Part shown: positions 50,960 to 60,000 of the stretch, piece after piece
Layout: each line of letters begins with the position of its first letter
How positions within the stretch are numbered: the first letter of the stretch is position 1
Origin: Paractinoplanes bogorensis
Lineage (GTDB): Bacteria; Actinomycetota; Actinomycetes; Mycobacteriales; Micromonosporaceae
DNA length: 64,000 nucleotides
Assembly (NCBI RefSeq): GCF_018829635.1
Contig: NZ_JAHKKG010000011.1
Coordinates: forward strand, 1 to 64,000
Reading direction: 5' to 3'
Notes under the pieces: generated by a model
Databases searched by the model: none
Told to the model about the DNA's origin: nothing
Seen by the model: only the letters and a program-made list of their open reading frames with translations
Made by a program: the position numbers and the translations under genes

Positions 50960-52007
50960 AGAAGCAACCGCAGATGCCCAGTCGCGAGATCACCCGTCCG
51001 CACGCCTCGCATGTCGGTGTGTTCGACCGGGCCGGCACATCCAGGGTTCGATGGGGATCCGGGTCCGGTGTGACCGGCGGTGCGCTTGGCGCGACCACGG
51101 GTGACACCGCGCGAGATGGTCCGAGCAGCGCTTGGCGGATGTCGTCCGGCGTGGTTCCCGGCCAGCCCACCCTGCGCACATGCGCGCCGACTTCGGCGAG
51201 TGAGGCTCGCGGATGTTTGGCCCGGTAGGCGCGCACTTCGGCCACGAGGCGGGCAGTGTTCCGGTCGACGGCGGCGTCGCCGGGTCTCGGGCGATGGGCC
51301 GGCCCGGACGATGGGACGGTCTTCTCGCCGCGCAGCGCGGCCCGAACATCGGCCTCGGTGGCTGCAGGCCATCCCTTTCGCCTGATGACCGCAGTCAGGG
51401 CGGCCACGCGCCAGCCGGGTCTCGACGCGTCGAGGGCACGCACTTTGCGAGCCATGGCTTCGGTCGTCGCGGACGTCTTCTGATGGAGCGCCGCTCGAAC
51501 TGTCCCTGGAGTCGCTTTGACCCATCCGCGCTCCCGCAGATGAGCGGCCAGCTTCTTCGAATCGATGCCGGGGTTCTTTGCCATGGCTGACCTGGCGTCC
51601 TCCGCCAGCATCGCGCCCGGCTTGGAGCCCAGGGCCTCCGACACCCGGTCGGAACTCAATCCGGGCCATCCGAGCTTGACCCGGAGCGCATTCCTCAGGT
51701 CTCTGGGCTTGAGATGGGGCCGCCGGGTCAGGATGGCCCGCGCAGCCCGTTGCAGCTCGGCGGTGGTAGCCGGGTCGGTAGCGGACGGGCTCGTCGGAGT
51801 TTGCCTGGTGACGCCGTCCGGCCGCCCGCGCAACGGCGTTGCCGCTCGCGGAGCACGCCGATGTTCCGGCGCTTGGGGCCTGTGCAGATCGTCGAGCCAG
51901 CTGTCCGGTGTCCGGTCGACGGGCTCGTCGTTCTCCGCGTCGTGTCCTGGACCGCCACCCCGGCGCCCTGATGCGTCGCTGTACCAGTCGTCGATCGAAC
52001 GCGCCAC
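50958..52007 (-). CDS. Protein with four HTH-like repeats and a Cys-rich tail
   Basis: This encodes 349 residues from GTG 52007, chosen because GGGAGG lies 4 nt upstream. The longer open frame to 52175 lacks support. A charged, Pro-rich N-terminus (1-80) is followed by four related units of about 45 residues (about 84-127, 133-176, 184-227, 251-296). Each has the pattern LxxxLRxxGWPxxTxxxVRxAL, for example RRKGWPAATEADVRAAL, as in small three-helix DNA- or protein-binding modules. The C-terminus has CEACGRVISRLGICGCF, a possible zinc site (Cys333, 336, 346, 348). No known family is recognised. A DNA-binding or toxin-adaptor role is inference. Confidence 0.72.
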   Translation of the reverse strand: MARSIDDWYSDASGRRGGGPGHDAENDEPVDRTPDSWLDDLHRPQAPEHRRAPRAATPLRGRPDGVTRQTPTSPSATDPATTAELQRAARAILTRRPHLKPRDLRNALRVKLGWPGLSSDRVSEALGSKPGAMLAEDARSAMAKNPGIDSKKLAAHLRERGWVKATPGTVRAALHQKTSATTEAMARKVRALDASRPGWRVAALTAVIRRKGWPAATEADVRAALRGEKTVPSSGPAHRPRPGDAAVDRNTARLVAEVRAYRAKHPRASLAEVGAHVRRVGWPGTTPDDIRQALLGPSRAVSPVVAPSAPPVTPDPDPHRTLDVPARSNTPTCEACGRVISRLGICGCF

Positions 52008-52147
52008 ACAGCCTCCCGTCCTCGGCGGGCCTCTGCCGAGAATAGGTGATCTTGAAGCGAGGGCTCCCGGCAATGAGACGGAAATACCGGTACGGATACC
52101 GTGAACTGGTCGCTGGCCCGGGTGTGAAGAACCGATCGGTCGTTGTT

Positions 52148-52188
52148 GCTCGGGTTCCAGGACGTCCTCGGACACCTGGAACCCGAGC
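52148..52188. terminator. 14-bp hairpin (first of two)
   Basis: GCTCGGGTTCCAGG (52148-52161) pairs perfectly with 52175-52188 across a 13-nt loop. It lies between the GH92 gene and the four-repeat gene, both on the minus strand. Confidence 0.75.
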
Positions 52189-52203
52189 CCGATGAACGAC
52201 GAG

Positions 52204-52244
52204 CAGGGCGCGCGACCGCCGTGTTCCGGAGGGGTCGCGCGCCC
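52204..52244. terminator. 13-bp hairpin after the GH92 gene
   Basis: AGGGCGCGCGACC pairs perfectly with GGTCGCGCGCCCT across a 15-nt loop, 17 nt after the mannosidase stop. Two hairpins in series suggest firm insulation of the downstream gene. Confidence 0.8.
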
Positions 52245-52261
52245 TTCTCAGTCGAGCCCCC

Positions 52262-55200
52262 TCAGCCGAGCAGTTCCCACTCGGCCATCTGGGTCGCAGC
52301 GCCGCCGTGGTTGGCGGTTATCTGCAGGCGGTAACGGGAGTATGCGGTCGTGTTGGGGATGACGAACGCGCGCGTCTGCCGGCGGTCGGCGAAGTCGAGG
52401 TTGGTGCGCGTGTCGATCGTTGTCCACGTGGTGCCGTCGTTCGAGGCCTGCAGCGTCCAGCTCTTCGGGTCTCGTTCGGCGGCGTCCTCGGCCGAGGTGA
52501 GCGTGTACTGCTTGACGGCCGCCGCCGTCGGGAGGCGGTATTCGAGGGTGGCGGTGTTCGCGAACGTCAGCCACTTCGTCATGGACGTGTCGTCGACGAG
52601 CTTGGCCGCGGTCTCGTTGGGCGGGTTCTCGCCGCTGGCCGTGATGGTGCCGCCGGTTGCCTTGTCGGCCAGCGGGCGCGGGGCAGCGCTGCCGGTGGTG
52701 AGCGACGGTGGCACGTCGTTGGCGCCGGTGCCCCACGACGACGGGTTCGGGCCCATCACGAAACTGAGCGTTCCGCCCGCCTGCAGATCGGCGTGGGTCA
52801 GGTAGTTCTTCGTGTAGGGGGCGCCGTTGAGTGTCGCCGATTGGATGTATCTGTTCGTGTCGCTCACTCCGGGCGCCGACACGGTGAACGAACGGCCGTT
52901 CTCGAGCGACAAAGTGGCCGACGGGTGCAGCGGTGCGCCGATCGTGTAGTCGGTGCTGCCCATCCGCGCCGGGTAGAAGCCGAGCGCACTGAACACGTAC
53001 CAGGCCGACATCTGCCCGTTGTCCTCGTCGCCCAGGTAGCCGCCGCCGTTGCCCACGCCGGATCCGTACAACTTGGTGAGCACGTCGCGCACCCGGTTCT
53101 GCGTCTTCGCGGGCGTGCCGGCGTAGTTGTACATGTAGAGCATGTGGTGGATCGGCTCGTTCGGGTGCGCGTACTGGCCCATGTTCGTGTCGTACGCCTC
53201 GCGCATCTCGTGGATGACACCGCCGTACGAACCGGGCAGGTAGTCGCGTGAGGCGGCGAACACCGAGTCGATTTTCGCGGACAGTTGCGCGCGTCCGCCG
53301 TACAGGTTGGCCATGCCCTGCGGGTCCTGCGGCGCCGGCGTCGCGTAGTGCCAGGGCGCGCCCTCGGTGAACTCGTAGCCCCACTCGTTGGGTTTGAAGG
53401 CCGAGTCGGCCGTACGCCAGGAGCCGTTGGACTGCTTGCCGCGGAAGAACCCGGTCGACGCCGAATACAGGTTGGCGTAGTCCAGCGCCCGGTTCTCGAA
53501 GTAGGCCGCGTCCTCGGTGAATCCGAGCGCCCGGCCCAGTTGCGCGATGCCGAAGTTGTTGTTCGCGTCCTCCAGCGTCCACGAGGCGGCTTCACCCCGT
53601 ACGTCGGTGGGCACGTACCGCTTGAACGTGGACACCTCGATGCCCTTGCGCCCCTTCGACCCGGAACCCGAGTAGACGGCCGCGTTCTTCACCATCGACG
53701 CGTACGCGGCCCGGTAGTCGAAGTTGCGCACACCCTTCATGTACGCGTCGGCGAAGGCCAGATCCTGGTTGGTGCCGACCATGATGTCGATGTAGCCCGG
53801 ACCGGACCAGCGGGGTGTCCAGCCGCCGTTCTTGTACGCGTTGACGAATCCGTCCAGCATCTCGCCCGTACGCGTGGGGGAAAGCAGTGTGTACAGCGGC
53901 CAGACCGCGCGCGCGGTGTCCCAGAAGCCGTTGTTCACGTACATCTGCCCGTCGTGCACGGCGTTGTCGTACGGGCTGAAGTACTTGCGCACCCCGCCGA
54001 CCATCTCGCTCATGTTGTTCGGGTACATGAACGCGCGGTACATGTTCGAGTAGAACGTCACCAGCCGGTCGGTCGACGCGCCCTCGAGTCGTACTTTGCC
54101 CAGCGTGCTGTCCCACAGGGCGGCCGACTCCTCGCGTACGGAATCAAAGGTCTTGGAACCGACCTCCTGGCTCAGGTTGGCCGTCGCCTGTTGCACGCTC
54201 ATGTACGAAGTTGCCAGTTTGAGCGTTACCTGCTCGTTGGCCGCGGTGGCGAACCGGATCCAGTTCGTCACGCCCTGCCCGCTCACGCTCCCGGTGGCGG
54301 CGATCGGCTTGTCCACGGTCGCCGAGAAGTAGAGCCGCGGGCCCTTGTGGTCGAGGTAGCCGGTGATGGTCCGGGCGGCGGTGTTGACCGTCATCGAGCC
54401 GCCGACCTTGTCGATGGTGTCGAAGACGATGACCGCCTCGGACGTGGCCGGATAGCGGAAGCGCATCACGCCGGCGTGGTCGGTCGGCGTCATCTCGGCC
54501 GTGATCCCGTACGTGTCCAGCTGGGTCTTGTAGTAGTGCGCGTTGGCCACCTCGTTGCTGTGACTGAACGTGGACTTGCGCGCATCGGGCGTCGTCTTGA
54601 CCGCACCGGTCATCGGCATGACTTGAAGTTGTCCGTAGTCGCCGATCCACGGGCTGGGTTCGTGGCTGACCCCGAAGCCCTGCACGGTGCTCGAGTTGTA
54701 CGCGTACAGCCAGCCGTCGCTGTTGCCGTTGGTGATCGGCGTCCAGAAGTTGAAGCCGTTCGGCACGGTCGCGCCCGGGAACGTGTTGCCGCGCGAATAG
54801 CTCACGTCGGAGTTCGAGCCGCGCCGCGTGTCGACCAGATCGGACAGTCGCGCGGCCGGGGCGGCGGCCGTGATCGACAGGTCGTCGAGGTAGCCGCGGA
54901 ACGTTCCAGTGTTGGCCGGTTGGTCGTAACCGAGCAGGATCCGGTCGACCGTCTTGCCGGCCACCTTCTCGCCGATCGCCGAGGTCACGTAGTTCCAGCG
55001 GTCGAACCCGAGGACAGACCCGTTTCCCTGGTACGAGGGGTGGAGCCGGACGCCGTTCTGATCGACCGCGCCCGACTCGCGCAGGTGGCTTCCGTCGGTG
55101 AAGACCAGGTCGACGGCCACGTCGAGGTGCCCGCCGGACTGCGGATAGAGCCAGTACGACAGCGTGGTCGACGCGGTCACCGGGATGTCCACATCGAAGA

Positions 55201-55495
55201 TCCGGTTGTACGAGTAGGACGTCGTCGTGCTCGTGTCGTTGCCGGAATACATGAGCGCCGCGGTCCCGGTGTGGGCCGTCTCGTTGCGCGGAGCACTCTC
55301 CATCGCGGTCAGCGCGCAGCAGTAGCCGCTGATCCCGGCGCTGCTCTCGACGCTGTTCGACCAGGTGGGTTGCGTGTCACCACTCTCGAACCCGGTGGTG
55401 AAGTCGCCCGGGGCGGCGACCGCCGGCGGGGAGGTGACGGCCAGGCCGAGGCCGACGGTCAGTAAGACAGTGGCGAGCCAGGATCGTTTGCGCAT
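52262..55495 (-). CDS. Secreted GH92 alpha-mannosidase with CBM-like and discoidin domains
   Basis: This encodes 1077 residues from ATG 55495. A Sec signal (ATVLLTVGLGLAVTSPPAVAAP) is followed by a beta-sandwich CBM-like domain (about 30-210). The GH92 core carries GNTFPGATVPNGFN, NGFWDTARAVWPLY, HPNEPIHHMLYMY and GDEDNGQMSAWYVFSALGFYP, motifs typical of exo-alpha-1,2-mannosidases that need calcium. A C-terminal F5/8-type discoidin domain (about 945-1077) shares ASGENPP-ETA and TKWL with the module in the gene at 57026. It is divergent from the laccase operon and shares identical operator palindromes. It probably trims mannans or mannoproteins outside the cell. Confidence 0.92.
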   Translation of the reverse strand: MRKRSWLATVLLTVGLGLAVTSPPAVAAPGDFTTGFESGDTQPTWSNSVESSAGISGYCCALTAMESAPRNETAHTGTAALMYSGNDTSTTTSYSYNRIFDVDIPVTASTTLSYWLYPQSGGHLDVAVDLVFTDGSHLRESGAVDQNGVRLHPSYQGNGSVLGFDRWNYVTSAIGEKVAGKTVDRILLGYDQPANTGTFRGYLDDLSITAAAPAARLSDLVDTRRGSNSDVSYSRGNTFPGATVPNGFNFWTPITNGNSDGWLYAYNSSTVQGFGVSHEPSPWIGDYGQLQVMPMTGAVKTTPDARKSTFSHSNEVANAHYYKTQLDTYGITAEMTPTDHAGVMRFRYPATSEAVIVFDTIDKVGGSMTVNTAARTITGYLDHKGPRLYFSATVDKPIAATGSVSGQGVTNWIRFATAANEQVTLKLATSYMSVQQATANLSQEVGSKTFDSVREESAALWDSTLGKVRLEGASTDRLVTFYSNMYRAFMYPNNMSEMVGGVRKYFSPYDNAVHDGQMYVNNGFWDTARAVWPLYTLLSPTRTGEMLDGFVNAYKNGGWTPRWSGPGYIDIMVGTNQDLAFADAYMKGVRNFDYRAAYASMVKNAAVYSGSGSKGRKGIEVSTFKRYVPTDVRGEAASWTLEDANNNFGIAQLGRALGFTEDAAYFENRALDYANLYSASTGFFRGKQSNGSWRTADSAFKPNEWGYEFTEGAPWHYATPAPQDPQGMANLYGGRAQLSAKIDSVFAASRDYLPGSYGGVIHEMREAYDTNMGQYAHPNEPIHHMLYMYNYAGTPAKTQNRVRDVLTKLYGSGVGNGGGYLGDEDNGQMSAWYVFSALGFYPARMGSTDYTIGAPLHPSATLSLENGRSFTVSAPGVSDTNRYIQSATLNGAPYTKNYLTHADLQAGGTLSFVMGPNPSSWGTGANDVPPSLTTGSAAPRPLADKATGGTITASGENPPNETAAKLVDDTSMTKWLTFANTATLEYRLPTAAAVKQYTLTSAEDAAERDPKSWTLQASNDGTTWTTIDTRTNLDFADRRQTRAFVIPNTTAYSRYRLQITANHGGAATQMAEWELLG

Positions 55496-55582
55496 GGCGA
55501 GACCTGCCGTTCGCGGGGGATGGGGGAGCGCGACGCAGACCCGGGTGCGCAGGTCGTTACGGGGATGTGTCCTGCCCACCCG

Positions 55583-55596
55583 TGACAACGTTGTCA
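55583..55596. promoter_or_regulatory. LacI-type operator copy 1
   Basis: TGACAACGTTGTCA is a perfect 14-bp palindrome with the central CG typical of LacI-family sites. It lies 88 nt upstream of the mannosidase start. Confidence 0.8.
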
Positions 55597-55648
55597 AGTC
55601 TCGCGATAGTAAGCAGCCTCATGGATAGTCGTCAATGACATGCCATCG

Positions 55649-55695
55649 AAGGTCTCCGATCGTCCACTTTCGTCGTCGAGACCTTTACTTTCGTC
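55649..55695. promoter_or_regulatory. Inverted and direct repeats in the divergent promoter
   Basis: AAGGTCTC (55649-55656) and GAGACCTT (55678-55685) are an exact 8-bp inverted repeat. ACTTTCGTC occurs at 55666-55674 and 55687-55695, exactly 21 nt apart, two helical turns. A second regulator may bind here. Confidence 0.45.
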
Positions 55696-55892
55696 TATGC
55701 GAGTCATAAGTTGCTCACATCAGACCGAAGTTTTGATTCTCCTGAGAAAAGTTCGTAACACGCGCGCGGTGCCGAGTGGCGGCTCAGGGTCGCGGCGGAA
55801 CGGCTGCTCGACGGCGGGACGCTGCCGGCGGTGGTCACCTCTTCCGATTCGTGGGAGTCCCCGGCTGGGCCGGTGACGCGGAAGGACGCCCA

Positions 55893-57029
55893 ATGAGCAA
55901 TGACAACGTTGTCAACCGTGCCCTGCGCAGGTGGGGCCGCGGGATGACACCGGACCCTTCGGCGTTGGGGGACGCCAGTCCCGCCGAGCCGGGTGAACCC
56001 CATGTGCGGCGTCGGTCGCTGCTGGCCGCGGCCGGCGTTCTCGGTGTCACCGGGGGCGCGGTCACCGTGGCCACGACGACCCACAGCGAGCCGGCCAAGG
56101 CCGCCGAGGGAGTCACCAAGCGGATCACGATCTATGCGGTGGCGCTGCCCGGCAACCAGTTCGGCTACGGCCTGACCCCGGACACCGCGACCATCCCGGG
56201 CCCGATCCTCGAGATGTACGAGGGCGACACGCTCGAGATCACCCTGGTCAACACGACCAACCAGCGGCTCTCCATCCACCCGCACGGCGTCGACTACAGC
56301 ACCGACTCGGACGGGGCGCCGTTCAACGCGTCGTTCAACGCGCCCGGCGAGACCCGCAAATACGTGTGGCGCTCGCACGAGATGACCGCGACCAGCGGGC
56401 GGCGCTTCCTGCCGGGCAGTGCCGGCTACTGGCACTACCACGATCACGCGATGGGCACCGATCACGGCACGGCCGGGCTGATCAAGGGCCTGTACGGGGC
56501 GCTGATCGTGCGCCGGCGCGGCGACATCCTGCCCGACAAGCAGTTCACCGTCGTGTTCAACGACCTGCAGATCAACAACAAGGTCGCCCCGAACACACCG
56601 ATGTTCGAGGCCAACCTGGGCCAGAAAGTCGAGTGGATCGCGATCGGCCACGGCAACTTCTTCCACACGTTCCACCTGCACGCGCACCGCTGGGCGGACA
56701 ACCGCACGGGCTATCTCGAGGGCCCGTCCGACCCCACCCACGTGGTCGACAACAAGGACCTCAACCCGGGCAACTCGTTCGGCTTCCAGGTCGTGGCGGG
56801 CGAGGCGGTGGGCCCGGGCGCGTGGATGTACCACTGCCACGTCCAGTCGCACTCGGACACCGGCATGGCCGGCATCTTCCTGGTCCGCAACGCCGACGGC
56901 ACGATGCCGCCGGGCGCTCAGGAGGCGATCGACCGCTTCAACGGACACCAGCACGCGGCCGCAGCCAAGGCGGCGGCATCGGCACCGGCATCGGCAGAGA
57001 CGCACGCACACGGAGGGACAGGCTCATGA
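55893..57029 (+). CDS. Secreted two-domain multicopper oxidase (small laccase)
   Basis: This encodes 378 residues from ATG 55893, with GGAAGGA 7 nt upstream. A twin-arginine signal (HVRRRSLLAAAGVLGV) implies Tat export of a folded, copper-loaded protein. The copper motifs are complete for a two-domain laccase: HPHG, HYHDH, HTFHLHAH and HCHVQSH with GM following. Such enzymes act as trimers and oxidise phenols. The tail is His/Ala-rich. An operator palindrome falls within codons 3 to 8, so the protein start has been shaped by a regulatory site. It overlaps the next gene by ATGA. Confidence 0.93.
   Translation: MSNDNVVNRALRRWGRGMTPDPSALGDASPAEPGEPHVRRRSLLAAAGVLGVTGGAVTVATTTHSEPAKAAEGVTKRITIYAVALPGNQFGYGLTPDTATIPGPILEMYEGDTLEITLVNTTNQRLSIHPHGVDYSTDSDGAPFNASFNAPGETRKYVWRSHEMTATSGRRFLPGSAGYWHYHDHAMGTDHGTAGLIKGLYGALIVRRRGDILPDKQFTVVFNDLQINNKVAPNTPMFEANLGQKVEWIAIGHGNFFHTFHLHAHRWADNRTGYLEGPSDPTHVVDNKDLNPGNSFGFQVVAGEAVGPGAWMYHCHVQSHSDTGMAGIFLVRNADGTMPPGAQEAIDRFNGHQHAAAAKAAASAPASAETHAHGGTGS
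55901..55914. promoter_or_regulatory. LacI-type operator copy 2, inside the laccase gene
   Basis: An identical TGACAACGTTGTCA lies 8 nt into the coding sequence, where it encodes NDNVVN. It is 318 nt from copy 1, so a tetrameric repressor could loop the two and shut both divergent operons. Confidence 0.8.
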
Positions 57030-60000
57030 GGTTCCGGCGATATCCGTCCGACCACCCCGACGTTGTCCACAGCGCCGACTTATCCACAGGCGCCGACGCG
57101 AAGATCGGCAAAACCCGCGACAATGATCGGCGGGGGTACCCCCTTGGGAGGGCGGGGTCTCGGCGCGGGTCTCGACGCGGCCGCAAACTGCTGATCACGG
57201 GGCTGAGCTCGATTCTGGCCCTCGGCGTGGTACCGCTGAGCACGGCCGTAGCCACCCCGGCCGCCGCGGCCGCCGCACCGGCCAAGCCGGGCGTGCTCGT
57301 CTTCTCGGGCGCGGCCGCCGGCCAGACCGACCCCGTAGCCAAAGCGACCGCCACCATCAAGGACCTCGGCGCCGCCCAGGGCCTCGACGTCACGTCGAGC
57401 ACCGACCCCGCCGTCTTCAGCGCGAGCGGCCTGGCCCCCTACCGCGCCGTCGTCTTCCTCTCCGCTGAGGGTGTGACGCTCACCGGCGTACAGGAAACCG
57501 CTCTTAAAGGTTTTGTCAACGCGGGCAACGGCTTCCTCGGCATCGGTGACGCGGCCAAGGCTCAGCTCGACTCGACCTGGTTCACCGGCCTGATCGGCGC
57601 GCGACCGGCCGGGGCGATCCCGACGGCACATCCGGTCGCGGCGGTCACCGCGAGCGGCGAGAACCCGCCCACCGAGACCGCGGTCAAGCTCAACGACGGC
57701 GACCCCAACACCAAGTGGCTGGTCCGTACGCCGACCGGCTGGGTCCGGTACGAGCTCGCGACGGCGGCCCGCATCACCGGCTATGCCCTCACGTCGGCCA
57801 ACGACTCGTCGGGACGTGACCCGAAGAACTGGGCGTTGCAGGGTTCGGCCGACGGGTCGAGCTGGACCGATGTGGACACCCGCAGCAACCAGACTTTCCC
57901 GGAGCGCTTCCAGACGCGCCGCTTCGACGTGGCGACGCCGGGCGACTACAAGTTCTACCGGCTCAACATCACCGCCAACAGTGGCGAGCCGCTGACCCAG
58001 CTGGCCGACCTGCGGCTGTTCAGCGGAACGTCCGAGACGCCGGCCCCGCCCGCGGTGGTCCGTTCGGTGGTCGACATCCTGGACCGGCAGCACCCGGCGA
58101 CCAAGGATCTGCCGCTGACCGTCACGCGGGAGGACCGCTGGTACAACTGGGAGTCGAACCCGGTCGGCCAGGTGCACACGCTCGCGCAGGTCGAGGAGCG
58201 GCACTACAACCCGGGTCTGGGCGCGAACGGCCCGTTCCACCCGATCTCGTGGTGCCGTGACTACGACGGGGGCCGGTCCTTCTACACCGGCATGGGGCAC
58301 ACCGACGGCTCGTACTCGGAAGACGCCTTCAAGAAGCACCTGACCGGCGCGCTCGGCTGGACCAGCGGCATCGTCCGCGGCGACTGTCAGGCCACCATCG
58401 CCTCGAACTACAAGGTGGAGCGCCTGACCGCGGTCAACCAGACCGGTCAGCTCGACCAGATCGGCGAGCCGCACGGCCTGACCATCGCCCCCGACGGCAC
58501 GGTCTTCTACGTCGGCAAGGCGGCCTGCCCGAGCGGGCCCGTGGTCGCGTGGACCGACCCCAACGTGGGCCTGGGCTGCGGCACCATCCACTCGTACAAC
58601 CCGGCCACCAAGCAGGTGAAGCTGCTGACCACGCTCAAGGTGATGGGTAACCGGGGCAGCGGCGACGAGCTGGTCAAGAACGAGGAGGGCCTGCTCGGCA
58701 TCGTGCCCGACCCCTCTTTCGAGCAGAACGGCTTCCTGTATGTGTACTGGATGCCGCACGAGTCGATCGACCGCGACAAGCGGATCGGCCAGCGGACGGT
58801 TTCCCGATTCACGTATGACAAAGCGGCCCAGACCATCGACCAGGGCACCCGCAAGGACCTGCTGAACTGGCCGGTGCAGATCCACAGCTGCTGCCACGCC
58901 GGTGGTGGCATGGCGTTCGACGACAAGGGCAACCTGTACGTCGGTTCCGGTGACAGCAACTCGTCGCAGGGCTCGGACGGCTACTCCGGCAACAACTGGA
59001 CCGCCGACTACCAGGGCCTGTCGTTCCAGGACGCGCGCCGGACGGCCGGTAACACCAACGACCTCAACGGCAAGATCATCCGGATCCACCCGGAGGCCGA
59101 CGGCACCTACACGATCCCGGCCGGCAACCTGTTCCCGCCGGGCACCGGGAAGACGCGTCCCGAGATCTACGTGATGGGCGTCCGCAACATCGCCCGGCTG
59201 CAGATCGACAAGAAGAAGCAGTGGCTGACCGCGGGCTGGGTCGGACCGGACGCGTCGTCGCCGAGCCCGGAGCTGGGCCCGGCCAAGTACGAGACGGCCA
59301 CGATCATCACCGAGGCCGGCAACCACGGCTGGCCCTACTGCATGGGTAACCGGCAGCCGTACCGCGACCGCAGCAACACCGACGCCAAGGTGCTGACCGG
59401 CTGGTACGACTGCGACGCGCCGAAGAACGAGTCGCCCCGCAACACCGGTCTGACCGACCTGCCGCCGATCAAGGACAACATGATCTGGTACGCCCCGGAC
59501 GGCGGCGGCCCGGTCTTCCCGAAGCGGGCCGGCAGCGACATCCCGACCTACAACGCGGCCGACGCCACCTACACGCAGCCCTACCTGCGCGGCGGCGGGC
59601 AGGCCATCATGTCCGGCCCGACCTACCACCGCGACCTGGTCGACCCGGCGTCGAAGGTGGCCTGGCCGTCGTACTGGAACGACAAGTGGCTCATCGGCGA
59701 CCAGTCGAACTCGGCCAACCGCGTCGCGGTCACGGTCGACCAGCCCGGCAAGCCGCCGGTCTACGGCGAGTCGCTGCGGGCCATCATCCCGGCCGGCGGT
59801 GGCGCGACCCAGCTGCAGTCGTGGATGGACGCCAAGTTCGGTCCGGACGGCGCGCTCTACATGCTCGACTACGCGGGCGGCTTCTTCAGCCTGCACCCCA
59901 ACCAGAAGCTGATCCGGATCACCTACCAGGGCGGGGCGGCCACGCCGGCTCCGGCCGCGGGCGTGGTGGCGGTGCAGAACAAGCCGCTCACGTACGCGTT

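Larger units (their letters stand above)
55496..55892. promoter_or_regulatory. Divergent promoter region (397 nt)
   Basis: The A/T-richer gap between the GH92 gene and the laccase operon has no coding frame of its own. It holds one perfect 14-bp LacI-type palindrome, an 8-bp inverted repeat and a direct repeat. Confidence 0.7.

Noticed and set aside
50725..51669. Minus-strand gene overlapping the four-repeat protein
   Set aside because: It is a different frame over the repeat gene, with Arg/Ser-rich composition and no repeat pattern. The 50958-52007 frame shows regular repeats and a ribosome site.
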